Counted from the stretch's first letter, positions 12,601 to 22,689 are shown. The stretch is 64,000 bases of DNA from Watersipora subatra (GCF_963576615.1 NC_088714.1:44362072-44426071), one strand, 5' to 3'. Notes: generated by a model from the sequence alone, not told the origin. Numbers and translations are program-made.

Positions 12601-13268
12601 AGTTGCAACCCAGCATCACAATCATTCATAATTCTTATGACTTGGATAATAAAATTGCTATAAAAGCCAAGAGAATGGTGAATACTATAACTCAATTTAA
12701 AATTTATTATATAAGTTTATTGACTGTAAGATTAGTGTGAATATTAATTCGAAAATTTTTACAGACTTAACGTTGTACAAATATTGTTGTAACTAGATCA
12801 GAATTGAAATAGAAAATTTAACTGCTTATGGAGGCCTGTAGTTTAAAGCTCTCAACCTTTTGATCATAATTTTTCCATGATCCACGCTGTCTGACAGAAC
12901 TGACTTACTATTGCAGGTCTACTTCTGGTCTTACCATGGCTCCACTCCAACCTGCTGGACCCGTCATCCCGAAGGCAACCAGTCGAAGTCAGCTAGAAGC
13001 AGCCAGAGCACGGTTCTTTGCCGAACTCATGCAGACTAGTGAAATATTTAAGGACGAGCCTGTCCCATCTCTTAGCTTTAGTTCAGACTCCCTTAATGCG
13101 GAAACGTCGCTTTCATCAGCCGAGTCTATCAGCAAACACACCAGTTCCAACAAAACTACTACCAGCACTAACAACAATACTTTACCTTCCGGTGTTGGGC
13201 TGTCGACCTCTTGGACCACGTCTGACACACCTTCGCCTTCCATCACCGAGCAGGAGAGTTCCGCGTAG
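522..13268 (+). CDS. PDZ-domain protein, periaxin/AHNAK-like PDZ, 3' seven exons (5' end missing)
   Basis: Seven segments (522-644, 2944-3088, 4335-4613, 7320-7473, 7682-8024, 9455-10176, 12917-13268) join in one frame across six introns to give 705 codons and a TAG stop. Exons 2-3 form one PDZ domain: a carboxylate-loop-like GPGFSVTG, then IVIRNI, GDRLLSV, and YEDALTILSYAAPYPMVLKL. The GD-LLS / YEDAL-L / PY pattern is what I know from periaxin and AHNAK2 PDZ domains. Everything after the PDZ is low-complexity and rich in Ser, Thr, Pro and acidic residues, with no transmembrane segment or signal peptide, so a cytoplasmic or cortical scaffold is likely. No start methionine is visible in the first exon, so more exons lie upstream of the window. 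The family call rests on motif recall; the gene structure itself is well supported by phase agreement. AATAAA at 14101 is a possible poly(A) signal. Confidence 0.8.
1093..2008. mobile_element. DNA transposon/MITE with TIR (A)CNGTAAAACCTCTATTTGAA, copy 1
   Basis: Inverted ends (ACCGTAAAACCTCTATTTGA at left, its near-complement at 1988-2008) flanked by TATA-rich sequence, in the PDZ-gene intron 645-2943. Near each end there are reiterated short motifs of the form TTTGAACACCACC. A second copy at 36230-37938 shares both ends and internal stretches. No transposase is encoded, so it is non-autonomous or decayed. The rest of the intron (645-1092, 2009-2943) shows nothing recognisable. Confidence 0.75.
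2944..3088 (+). CDS. PDZ gene exon: N-terminal half of the PDZ domain
   Basis: The acceptor is TTTCAG at 2938-2943 and the donor GT is at 3089. The reading starts NYDCYDVQLVSKDSSGPGF and runs through the ligand-binding loop and IVIRNIHENGPAMQSGQMAAG. It ends with one base of a split Gly codon that is completed by the first two bases of the exon at 4335, giving AAGDRLLSV at the junction. This junction is at the usual position in PDZ domains (before GD). Confidence 0.85.
3603..4277. mobile_element. piggyBac-like MITE flanked by TTAA
   Basis: TTAA duplications at 3599-3602 and 4278-4281 flank ends starting CCCTTTC and closing GAAAGGG; the inner TIR continues imperfectly (GATGC versus AGTGCC). 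TTAA target sites and CCCTTT ends fit piggyBac elements. It has no intact ORF and ends 53 bp before exon 4335. Confidence 0.7.
4335..4613 (+). CDS. PDZ gene exon: C-terminal half of the PDZ domain plus linker
   Basis: The acceptor is GTTGAAG (AG 4333-4334) and the donor is GTAAGA at 4614. It encodes GDRLLSVTIGFNNM, YEDALTILSYAAPYP and MVLKLARR, completing the PDZ fold, then about 55 residues of polar linker (HSKIYHPVYRSQSVGAAY, KIPSRPGTSLGQDY). It ends on the first base of a codon, which matches the two-base start of the next exon. The acceptor has a weak pyrimidine tract. A piggyBac-like element ends 53 bp upstream of it. Confidence 0.85.
4670..5579. mobile_element. Truncated element with CAGTAGATGCTCCTATA-type end, carrying nested repeats
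   Basis: The right end (GCTATAGGAGCATCTACTG, followed by TA) matches the ends of 14975-15870 and 46818-48929. No left end is visible. Inside are a dispersed segment with GGTCAAGGTTAG (about 4675-4930, shared with 15380-15570 and, inverted, 48262-48530) and the SINE-like copy 4953-5357. Confidence 0.5.
4953..5357 (+). mobile_element. tRNA-derived SINE-like element, copy 1
   Basis: It starts with CTATCTGGCGTTGCCTGGG (degenerate CTACCCGGCGTTGCCCGGG end), then GAGGTAATGAGAGTTGCCTG, a tRNA-like segment with box A (TGGCTGAATTGGTAAGG, about 5219) and a degenerate box B, and a TA-repeat tail. A 9-bp tandem (CCATTACG) sits at 5104-5137. Further copies: 31553-31937, 37118-37499 and 41171-41541, all inverted. 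Confidence 0.7.
5735..6050. mobile_element. Partial copy of the GTTTACACCAG element
   Basis: GTTTACACCAG at the start and CTCTGGAGGAAACACAACTC plus GACAATAGTCCTGGTC at the end correspond to the ends of the copies at 10865-11262 and 29757-30165. Confidence 0.5.
6096..6867. repeat. 16-bp minisatellite, about 48 copies
   Basis: The unit is TCTAGTACTCTGCGAG. Central copies are almost identical; copies at both edges carry GTGAG or GTCAG instead of GCGAG. It lies in the PDZ-gene intron 4614-7319. The remainder of that intron (6868-7319) has no recognised feature. Confidence 0.97.
7320..7473 (+). CDS. PDZ gene exon, disordered linker
   Basis: The acceptor is TTGTTTTAG (7311-7319). The open frame reads KTREMFHEDSRDSPDGALV then GKFGNTLNLINGS and ends SDTTVDSSV. 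The incoming phase (two bases AA) completes the Lys codon begun at 4613. The donor used here is GTAGGA at 7474, because it leaves two bases (AG) and fits the next exon. A stronger-looking GTAAGG at 7469 would break the frame with either acceptor of the next exon. Confidence 0.75.
7682..8024 (+). CDS. PDZ gene exon with internal 14-residue tandem repeats
   Basis: The exon follows a tandem acceptor TAGCAG (7679-7684); either AG keeps frame and gives Val-Ser-Arg or Val-Arg at the junction. It encodes a Ser/Thr/Pro-rich stretch, then about 2.6 tandem copies of a 14-residue unit (HSSTHSSRVTTPDT, 42-bp DNA period) at about 7898-8012. The donor after CAG is GTCTGT (8025), a weak match, phase 0; read-through would reach TGA four codons later. 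Phase 0 agrees with the next exon. Confidence 0.75.
8330..8500. repeat. AT-rich simple sequence
   Basis: TATAT/ATTATA-rich low-complexity run in intron 8025-9454; the start of the intron (8025-8330) shows nothing else. Confidence 0.7.
8571..9018 (-). mobile_element. tRNA-derived SINE-like element related to 45640-45960
   Basis: On the minus strand a tRNA-like head reads TGTGGTTTAGTGGATAGAAC (box A type) with GGTTCTGAGATC (degenerate box B). The other end (GTTTATAAGCTGTTGTTTTA, then GTGCAATAGCGGGCATTCAA) matches the copy at 45640-45960. Confidence 0.65.
9455..10176 (+). CDS. PDZ gene, large disordered-tail exon with DSGIHS motif
   Basis: A strong acceptor (TTTTCTTCTTGTAG) precedes 240 open codons. 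The start IPPEKPKRIHQLIAAGEMLP looks like a short conserved basic/helical motif. The rest is acidic and Ser-rich, including VEEEICPSTKVVEPP, EDVEIADEIDN and a run of six Ser. DSGIHS is encoded at 9956-9973 (residues 516-521 of the visible protein). The donor is GTACAC at 10177 and the exon leaves two bases (AG), completed by G at 12917 to Arg. This is the longest exon in the window and its GC content is above the surroundings. Confidence 0.85.
10865..11262 (-). mobile_element. GTTTACACCA-terminated element, copy in PDZ-gene intron
   Basis: The left part (GTTTACACCAAGAGGATTTG, CCCGCTGAGAGAG) is the reverse complement of the right end of 29757-30165, and the right part (TTTACACCAAACAGACTTTG) of its left end. 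No ORF. The rest of the intron 10177-12916 has no recognised feature. Confidence 0.6.
12917..13268 (+). CDS. PDZ gene, terminal exon
   Basis: The acceptor is CTATTGCAG (12908-12916). After STSGLTMAPLQPAGPVIP comes a helix-forming segment RSQLEAARARFFAELMQTSE, the only likely structured part of the tail, then a Ser/Thr/Asn-rich end finishing ITEQESSA and TAG at 13266-13268. Frame is confirmed by phase with the preceding exon. Confidence 0.8.
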
Positions 13269-14974
13269 AATCTCACTGCATAAATTTAGGAAATTTGCTT
13301 ATTTCTTGAAGGCTTGCTGACAATACTGAGGAACATACCGGAGGAGCACTCTTCAAGTTTGCCTCCCTTCAAAGCTTTCAAAGTTGCATTCCTTCTGAGA
13401 GACTTTTTCAGTCAAGATCTTCAATAACCCAAATCTTGAATATATGTTTCGCTTTGTTTCAGATTTAAAAATTACTCAAAAATTTTCAAGTATGTAAATG
13501 TTTCAAGCATTTTTCAAATAGTAAATTTTTGAGGTTGTTATATTTATATACACTTTTGTTGTTAGACTCAAGTATTTAAACATTCTCAAGTCGGGTCTTT
13601 TTATCTTACTAAGATTTTGAAAAATCTACTAACCTTTTGCACAATGAGAAGACTGTTGAAGTAGCAACGAATCAGTGTTCTTTAGAGAAAAGCTGAACTC
13701 ACCACATTTAAAACTGGTTTTCATCAAAGATTTTCCTTAACATCCTTCAAAAAGATTTATAGCCTAAAGTCAGTTATTCTTCTCTCGGAGCGCTCAACCC
13801 TCTCCCAATTATATTAATGCTAGACTAACAGGCTAGGATGCTCTAACCCACTTACAAATAGCTTTGTTCCATGCAACGACATTGAAGATACTCTGCCTTA
13901 TATAAAGTTAAATGCTGATCTAATGCTCCTTTTACGGTATATTTAGAACCACTTACTATGTACTGCTGATTGTTGTACTATGGAAAAACCTGGTAAATTG
14001 GATTATATATAAAATGCATTGTCAGTATGACGAGGCTGTTTTTGCTCAATTGAACGTTAAACTGAGTTTTTAGACACATTGCATGCTGTGTTATTAACCT
14101 AATAAATGGTAATTATACCTTGAAGGCCTCTTTCAGGTCCATTACACGAGAGTCTCCTCTATTTCTTCAAAGCCTAATTACATTTTATTCTCTAATAGCC
14201 ATGCTCTAATTATATTAGAACATGTTACTCCGAAACACGGTGAATATCGCTGCCCAAATCCTAGCTTTGTTGAGCTTCAGATTCTGCACTGATTGTGATT
14301 GGATTTGTCTTATCATGCTATTGATATTCTAGAAAAGTACCAATTAATAATGGTTAAAGCTTACTAGAGCGTCTTTATAGAAGTGTGGATAGATCAGGTA
14401 CCTTAACTATTTAGAGATTTAAAGTTACAAAGACTTTAGCACAATAATAAAATATCTTCAGTCAATAGAAGCTGTTACCAGTTGCCTTCTCTTGCTCTAG
14501 CAGTCTAGCCCAAGTTTTGGCACTTGAATAAACATGTTTGTGTTTTTCGTAATTTATGAATTTGTTTTTTATTTGTTTTGCATGTGTACGTTTTATGAAA
14601 GCAAAATCTTATGGTTTAGGGTGATAATTTAGCGTGAGATTATACATCAGTTTTAACATTTACGTGCTCTGATATGTGAGTTCACGTGTGAACGTATGGA
14701 GCAGCGCTGGTTCAATACTGGTTTATATGGATGGATTATTCTGTGTAGTTTCAGTATTGCATACTTTTTAATGGAAAAGGTGATAGTATTGTTTTATTAC
14801 TATCATCATTAATGCCCAAACTTTGTAACAAGCATGTATTTGGTTGGTAGCCAATGGGTTATTTTCAAGTTGCAATTTGACCAATAGAAAATGTGAATAA
14901 ATGCAAACTGACCAATAGGAAGTGTGAATGTAACACAGAATTATGAAGAATCTTTAAATATGTGATAGAGAGCA
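13269..14974. other. 3' UTR/intergenic, nothing further recognised
   Basis: Contains AATAAA at 14101 and short imperfect direct repeats with GACCAATAGRAARTGTGAAT at about 14880-14930. No exon recognised. Confidence 0.5.
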
Positions 14975-15870
14975 CAGTAGACGCTCCTATAATTTAGGGG
15001 AATATTTTTCCTATAATTTTAAGGGAATTTACGTTGTGTGAACAGTAAAATACATGTAAAATGCCTAATCTGTTCTAAAATCCTCCCATACTCACTACTT
15101 TAGTTCTTTAAAAAGACAAAAATAGGCTTAAAGTTTTTAATTCAAGAACTGTTCAGTAACTGTAGAATTACTGGTTTGTATCGACAAGTTGTTTTGATTT
15201 GTTTTTAAATAGTTTTCACTCGGTTAATGGTTCATTATTACGGCATATTTATAATAAGTTAAGGGGAGTGCACACCTTCAATGTCAATTTCCATCAAGTC
15301 TTTTCACTTTTCTAGACATCATTGTTTATTCAGAAAAAAAAACATGTTGCAAAATATTTTATATGTTTAAAATAAAATACAACAAAAATATAGTTTTACT
15401 ATACGCATTAGGAGCGGTGTCTATCCGACCATCCGTCTATCCGTTGCCAGGGTTCAAGGTTAGAATAAGTCACTTTCATAGTGAGCTTGGTGTATCGAAA
15501 CTCCAACGCCTGCACCACTAGATCGCTTTGAAATATTTCAGTATTATTGTGAGGCTACTTATTCTCTGTGCTTTGTCGACGATCTCCAACGGCGAACTAA
15601 ATCGCCAGGGTACTAGTACATATAGAGAACAGAGAGACCTATATTTACGTCGTTTTCACTCCCGAGTGGGGCCAGAGGTATCGATATTTTTAGGGCTAAC
15701 TACGAGATTCTCGTCACTCAAATTGAATTTGAGGAATTGCACCAACTTGCCACTTCACATTATATGAAATCTTTTACATTGTGTGAAGCGTAAACTTATC
15801 ATAAGTTTTTTATGCCAAGTGGAATTTACGCTACAAGTGGTATAGGCCTATGCTATAGGAGTGTTTACTG
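14975..15870. mobile_element. pogo/TcMar-like MITE with CAGTAGACGCTCCTATA ends
   Basis: The left end CAGTAGACGCTCCTATA (14975) and right end TATAGGAGTGTTTACTG (ending 15870, then TA) are inverted. It contains the dispersed GGTTCAAGGTTAG segment (about 15380-15570). No transposase. Confidence 0.7.
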
Positions 15871-16060
15871 TATTTTCTTTGGTTCTAGCTGAACGAACAA
15901 ATGATTAGGGAGTCGACAATTTACATGCATGTCCTCAATCACTGAATTAACAACCTTATTCAGTGTTAAAATGAATATATTTCATGCTAACTGTCCTTAT
16001 ATTAGTTGAAGGCTGCACTCTCTTGAAATAAAAGGTATGATAATTGGACACTGCTACACA

Positions 16061-17350
16061 GATAAACATATCATACCTATAGCTGACATAAACATAGCAT
16101 ACCTATAGTTGACATAAATATAGCATACCTATAGTTGACATAAACATATCATACCTATAGCTGACATAAACATAGCTTTCCTATAGCTGACATAAACATA
16201 TCATACCTATAGCTGACATAAACATAGCTTTCCTATAGCTGACATAAACATATCATACCTACAGCTGACATAAACATAGCTTTCCTATAGCTGACATAAA
16301 CATAGCTTTCCTATAGCTGACATAAACATATCATACCTATAGCTGACATAAACATAGCTTTCCTATAGCTGACATAAACATATCATACCTACAGCTGACA
16401 TAAACATAGCTTTCCTATAGCTGACATAAACATAGTTTTCCTATAGCTGACCTAAACATATCATACCTATAGCTGACATAAACATAGCTTTCCTATAGCT
16501 GACCTAAACATATCATACCTATAGCTGACATAAACATAGCTTTCCTATAGCTGACATAAACATATCATACCTATAGCTGACATAAACATAGCTTTCCTAT
16601 AGCTGACATAAACATATCATACCTATAGCTGACATAAACATAGCTTTCCTATAGCTGACATAAACATATCATACCTATAGCTGACATAAACATATCATAC
16701 CTATAGCTGACATAAACATAGCTTTCCTATAGCTGACATAAACATATCATACCTACAACTGACATAAACATAGCTTTCCTATAGCTGACATAAACATAGC
16801 TTTCCTATAGCTGACATAAACATATCATACCTATAGCTGACATAAACATAGCTTTCCTATAGCTGACATAAACATAGCTTTCCTATAGCTGACATAAACA
16901 TATCATACCTATAGCTGACATAAACATAGCTTTCCTATAGCTGACATAAACATATCATACCTATAGCTGACATAAACATAGCTTTCCTATAGCTGACATA
17001 AACATATCATACCTATAGCTGACATAAACATAGCTTTCCTATAGCTGACATAAACATATCATACCTATAGCTGACATAAACATATCATACCTATAGCTGA
17101 CATAAACATAGCTTTCCTATAGCTGACATAAACATATCATACCTACAGCTGACATAAACATAGCTTTCCTATAGCTGACATAAACATATCATACCTATAG
17201 CTGACATAAACATAGCTTTCCTATAGCTGACATAAACATATCATACCTATAGCTGACATAAACATAGCTTTCCTATAGCTGACATAAACATATCATACCT
17301 ATAGCTGACATAAACATAGCTTTTCTATAGCTGACATAAACATACCTATA
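16061..17350. repeat. 26-bp minisatellite with two alternating variants, about 49 copies
   Basis: The common core is CTATAGCTGACATAAACATA, followed by TCATAC (A) or GCTTTC (B). A and B mostly alternate, with occasional AA or BB, making a 52-bp higher-order period. The first copies carry a third ending, GCATAC. The array ends just before the acceptor of the orphan exon 17372-17428. Confidence 0.97.
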
Positions 17351-17371
17351 ATTCTCATCTTCTATTCACAG

Positions 17372-17428
17372 ACCGATCATGTGAGGCGTGTTGTCAGCAA
17401 ACTCTCCATGTTTGTCAAGATGAAATGA
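17372..17428 (+). CDS. Orphan terminal exon (18 codons + stop)
   Basis: A pyrimidine-rich acceptor (TCTCATCTTCTATTCACAG) is followed by 18 codons, TDHVRRVVSKLSMFVKMK, a TGA stop, and AATAAA at 17469-17474, 41 bases after the stop. This is the full set of marks of a last exon. In phase 0 it could be reached from the PDZ gene exon ending at 8024, but not in a useful frame from the exon ending at 10176. It could instead end an unrecognised gene between 13.3 and 17.3 kb, where I see no convincing exon. A 26-bp minisatellite ends about 22 bases before it. Confidence 0.4.
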   Translation, partial: TDHVRRVVSKLSMFVKMK

Positions 17429-18035
17429 ATCTGGAACCTTATAGCTGAGTACAGTACCACCAACTATGAATAAAAACTTAAAGAGGGGTGCTCTGGCACT
17501 GAGCCGAAGCTAGTTCATATCTTATTACTACATAATCCCAGGCTATTTTGAATTTGAAATGAAGCCCTAGCAGAGGTTCAACACGTAACACGCAGAAGGA
17601 AGGCCAAGGGAAGCCAGTTCTTAGTGTTCCCTGGCCAAGTACTAGCTTCCAGGCTATAAACCCCAGAATTATCTACTCTTGTCAAAACCATATAGACTGT
17701 CTGTAAACATGACACAGGTCAAGGACTGCACTTGCCAAAGGCATCGTACTGATGCTAAATGGCTACCCAAGCAACTAAATCATGAGTGACGATGTTTTAT
17801 CAATAATGCTTCAAACAAATTGCACCTTGTATAAGCTGTAATTTAACTTTCAATTTTATTTGCCAGGAATAGAATTGCTGTAATTAGTGTCATTCTTACA
17901 AGCTGTCAGCATGCAGGACTACTCGCTACTAACAGAAATAGCTAGTACATACAAAGGCATTTCAGGCAAACACCAAAAAGCAGAGAAATTGTTATAATGA
18001 GAATCTTATATAGCTATGTATAACTTCTTATTGAC
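17429..18035. other. Intergenic, nothing recognised beyond AATAAA at 17469
   Basis: No exon, RNA gene or repeat recognised. Confidence 0.4.
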
Positions 18036-18039
18036 ATTC

Positions 18040-18165
18040 ATAAATCGGCTACAAAAATGATATTGTTTGTTACATGCCAAAACCAAAATTAAGAATTATT
18101 GAGTGAGTTGAACAAAAGTGTTTTAAATATCGGTAATCTAATAGTATTGTGGAGGAGTTGCAATA
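18040..18165 (+). repeat. Dispersed repeat, partial copy
   Basis: Shares TACATGCCAAAACCAAAATT-like and GGTAATCTAATAGTATTG with 19570-19880 and, inverted, with 21995-22290. Confidence 0.6.
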
Positions 18166-19569
18166 GAGATTTTAATTTTCTATTTATTTATAATTATTTA
18201 ATAACTTTAATTGTTGAGTTTAATAATTTCTGCTAGCTTGTCAAAGTGCAAAAGCTGTGTTCACCAACATCGGACTTATTCGCTGAGATGCTGTGATAAA
18301 AACTCCTGGTTGTGGACCAATAGCTGATGTCGTCAAAAGTTTGCGCGGAACAAACCAGTACCTACCAGCATCAAAGCCTAGACCTGTGCTAAACGTTTAT
18401 CCGTAAAGCCACATTTACACCCTATACGAACATTTTTTTAGTATTTGTAGGAAGTTTGACAATGCGCTCATGCATCATGAAGTAGCTGGTGGAGTCGGCA
18501 GGTGAAAGGCTTATAATGAGCAACTGTGGAAGATAAAAAAATGCTTCAATAGCTCATGGGATGAGACGCAGATGTTTAATGATACACGAAACCATCAGAA
18601 CAGAACAAGACTCTATTTCTCTTCGCTGATTGTGACATACCGGCATATGGATTACGTAGAATAAATACACACCTGCCTCGAGGCTGTAAAGGAAAAGCAT
18701 GACACAAGCCTTCAACAGAATCAATAGAAGAGAGCTAAAGCTCTGAGGACAACCATCATAGCTCTGCACGCCCGTGAACTTATTCGCAGCTAATTGGAGT
18801 GCTGCGCCTCATTTGTGATATTACTCAGGCTGTCTGCAAACACGCCAAAATATTGACACAGCTTTGGAACCAGGTAAGAATTTCAGACACTTGTTGAGTT
18901 ATTTCCATCTGCATTAGTTTAGAGATTTGCTTCTTTGTGTTTTCTTCTGCTATTTTAACAGGCGCACTAATTACTAAAAAGGGTTAAAGATATCATCTCT
19001 ATGTCTTTAGCATACCAGTAGTAGACTTAATTCTGTTTGCTTAACCAATCATATTTCAGCTTCTATCACTAAACATTCATGTTATGCTGCTTAGCAAGTG
19101 GTAAACAAACATTTTTCACTAAAACCCCTTTAAACCACACAAAAGATGTTTTTCGGAACCGAAGAGCTATTTTCATAGCGACTGCTAAACTTTTGTTCAT
19201 ATCATCATAGAAAAAGGAATAGTCTTGCTCATACCAGCTCGCAGGTCTGCAGTTTAATGATACTGGAGTAGTGTACCATTAACTTAAATATTTGCACTAA
19301 CCATCTTATTATCAAAACAATATGAATGCAACAGGCCTACTCATCTAACTGTACTTAGGTTTATTGAATGCATTAGCTAGCAGCTGGTATCTATAGCTCT
19401 AGATCTGAAGCATTCCTATAAGGAAGATGATATCAACATCTTCCTAAGTGGCTTCACCTAGCTGCTCCTGGAAAGTGCCCCTATTTAGGAAACAGCATCA
19501 AACTATTACATTCTATGCACTTTACTTTGTTTTCATTGTAATAATATAATACATGTAAAATATGTATTT

Positions 19570-19880
19570 TTATTTATGTATAAATTTTTATTGCTATTAG
19601 TGCTCATCAACAAAATGATGTTTTCCATTACATACCAAAACAAAAATGATATGACAGAAGTCAGGAATTATTGAGAGAGTTGAAAAAAGTGTTTAGTAAA
19701 AGTTGCTAATCTAATAGTATTGCGGAGAGTCTGGATGTGAATTGAAGGTAGTAACAGAAAGTTCATAAACTGAGACATACAATGGTAGATGTAGTATGTT
19801 AGTGAAACGGAATAGAAAAAATGTCTGTCATATGTCCGGAAGGATAAATATAAATATTCTGGACATAGTTCACACAGGAT
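19570..19880 (+). repeat. Dispersed ~300-bp repeat, full copy
   Basis: Matches the reverse complement of 21995-22290 over most of its length (TCTAATAGTATTGCGGAG, GACAGAAAGTTCAT-type and TCTGTCATATGTCCGGAAGG segments). Transposon type unknown. The flanking DNA (18166-19569) has no recognised gene. Confidence 0.65.
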
Positions 19881-20326
19881 GTTGAAACCTGTAATAAAAA
19901 TGCAGAACTGAGCAAGTTTGGGATAAGGCAATATAATATGTTCAAGGATTTTGTGCTGTGATTTAGTAGAAGTGTGGTGTGCTGGAATATGTGATCGGTA
20001 GTACACAAGTCTTAGTATAAAGTTCTGTGAGAGGCATCTATTTTACTGCTGTCACTAATGGGAGACTTTGAAGCACATGCTACAAAAGCATGATCCCCTG
20101 TCTGAGCCGAAGCCCTGAAGCATTAGCCCATGAATTCACTCCTTACATGTGCAGTAGGAAGAGAGCTACTCTCCTGCCCTGTCTCGACATTGAAGTCTGT
20201 AGAGAGCAGACTATATAATCTTAGCAGAGGATTGCAAGAATTTACAAACTATTTTAAGGGTATTTAAAAAAATACCAGCAAAATATAAACATATTTGCTA
20301 ATATTTTTCAAGGTCGATATATTTTT

Positions 20327-20396
20327 AAAGGTTGATATAAAAAATATCAACCTTTGACTTTTGCTACAAAAAGCTTGGGGCTTTTTGTAGCAAAAG
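20327..20396. repeat. Two perfect hairpins in tandem
   Basis: Stem 1: AAAGGTTGATAT (20327-20338) with ATATCAACCTTT (20344-20355). Stem 2: 17 bp CTTTTGCTACAAAAAGC (20358-20374), 5-base loop, perfect complement 20380-20396. They are two bases apart. Confidence 0.85.
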
Positions 20397-21994
20397 CAAA
20401 CGTGAAATATTGTTCGAGCCAAAAAAGCCAAACTACAGCCATATTAAAGAGCTCTCTGGTATGGCATCCATGTTCTACCAGCGCTGGTGCAATTACCTTC
20501 GCTATCAAAACAACTAGATTTGTTAGTTGAGTGTGTAATTGTTATACTTCGAGTTTTGTTGAGGGCCTAATGCTAGAAGCAAATTACTGGCTGAACAATG
20601 CAACATTCAATGATTTGTGAGTTGTTATTTTAGATTTCTGGTGTGGAAGTTATTTTTTTGACATCAAAAATTTTCTTCATTTTTAAAATTAGCTTTATTC
20701 AGATTATTTCTACTTTGCATTATCTCTATACAAAGTTAAATCTCTACACATTGTTTTTGGCGCGTTTTCCGATTTCAGTCCTAATTCATAAGCAAACCCA
20801 CAAAGTACTCAGCATAGCAATACTGAATATTATTTTTAAACACGCTAATAAGTATTGTATCCGAATGAAACTGCACAACAAATTTCACTCAATACATATT
20901 ACTTCCAAAATATACAGCAACTAACAGGGTCAACAGGAAAAACAGCTCTTTCTAATCCTTCAAATTAGTTTCAGATATTCCCCATAAGTACACTATTATT
21001 GTCCACTTTCTCGTGCTTTGCCTTATTAACTCCCACTTATGACATCGACTGTCTTGCTGCCAGTTCTTGCTGCCAAGTCCATTGATAAGAAAAATTTATC
21101 ATTTTTCTCCGTTTCAGACTTTGAAAGAACCTTTAATATTTTTGAGAAATGCATGGATAGAAGCTCAGACCTTTGTTTTATTTGTAACTTTTCGTCAGCC
21201 AGCGCTGTTGAGCAGCATTTATTTAATGGTGCAGAAATGCGTGGCCCAAAATCTGTCACATTTTTCTGTTTTTGTCCAAAATTTTCTTCTCTTCTAATAG
21301 AGGTGAGTTAGCCGATGCCATCTTAGCACTGAAAAGGTGCGGGCTGGTGTAGACCAAAACTATTTTAGAAGCATTTCTATGTTTCATGTATGTCAAACCT
21401 CTGGAGGACAAGCCCCAACTCTAATATCAACTTCTTTACGTACTAGCACCTACTAAGTATTTCTGCCATCCAGGGAACTGAGGCTAATCAGACTTACGAG
21501 TACTTTTTTACCTTGACCTAATTTCATTTTGTTTTTTTCTTCGGCTCACATCTTCCGAAAATTTTTTACAAAAATAATTCTCTTTAGGCTCACTATGACC
21601 ACAGGAGTTGCTCCCACCTGCTCTGCAGCTTTTATTCCTAATCAGGTTTCAAATTAATACAGCTTACTTTTATTAATATCACTGTTACAACTTCAAAAAT
21701 TTCATTTTAACAAAAATGCATTCATTGAGCATTTTATGATAAGTGGCTTGTGTCTCAATTTGATAATCTATACTCACGTTTAGCGTGTCAAAAACTGTGA
21801 CATATATTTAGGGCAAAAACTTATAAAAAAACTCAGCTGCCCGCCCATCAGTACAAAAGTAAACATTAAAGTTATTTTTGAAAATTAGTTTAATGATTTC
21901 AATGATTGTTTTAATAATATTTAAATTTTTATGGTTTTAATAAAATTTCACCATAGCATTACAGTTTTGCATTTGTGTCACTGGTTTAAAAATC
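20397..21994. other. Intergenic AT-rich DNA without a supported gene
   Basis: 21026-21311 is open on both strands (77-90 codons) but has no recognised domain, splice context or start context. Confidence 0.4.
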
Positions 21995-22290
21995 CCGTGT
22001 AAACTATGCCCAGAATACTTGTATTTACCCTTCCACATATATGACATACATCGTTTTCTATTCTGTGACACCAACATACTGAAGCCACAATCGTGTGCCT
22101 ATGTGTATGAACTTTCTGTCAATACACCCTTCACTGTCCAGACTCCTCCACAATACTATTAGATTATCAACTTTTAAAACACTTTTGTTCAACTCACTAA
22201 TTCCTGATTTCTGTCATCTTTTTGTTTCGGCATGTAATATAAAACATCATTTTTTATGACCACTAATGCCAATAAATATTTATACATACA
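21995..22290 (-). repeat. Dispersed ~300-bp repeat, inverted copy
   Basis: Reverse complement of 19570-19880. Confidence 0.65.
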
Positions 22291-22652
22291 TTCATATACA
22301 GTATTATATATATACAAAGTTGTATATATATATACATATATATACTACATATACTATGTATATATATATAGTATATGTAGTTTACACTGTACATTAAAGT
22401 GCTCAATAATTAAGTCAACTAGAGCTGTGTAAGAAGTTTATTAAAAACTACAGGTTAAAATCATCACTACTAATAGTTTCATGCAATCGCGTAGCAATCT
22501 TCAGGTAGATTCTACCTGAAGATTGCAACGCGATTGCATGAAACTATTAGTAGTAATGATTTCAACCTGTAGTTTTTAATAAACTTCATATATATGAAGT
22601 TTATATATATATATGAAGTTTATATATATATGAAGTTTATATATATATATGA

Positions 22653-22689
<37 letters not shown>

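Noticed and set aside
15528..15767. 79-codon ORF with a hydrophobic N-terminus resembling a signal peptide
   Set aside because: It lies inside the MITE 14975-15870 and overlaps a dispersed repeat.
18793..18874. Possible exon reading QLIGVLRLICDITQAVCKHA and ending at a GTAAGA donor
   Set aside because: Only the donor is strong; no family is recognised and no partner exon of matching phase is seen.
21026..21311. Overlapping ORFs on both strands (77-90 codons)
   Set aside because: No recognisable domain, start context or splice partner; openness on both strands is not evidence of coding.
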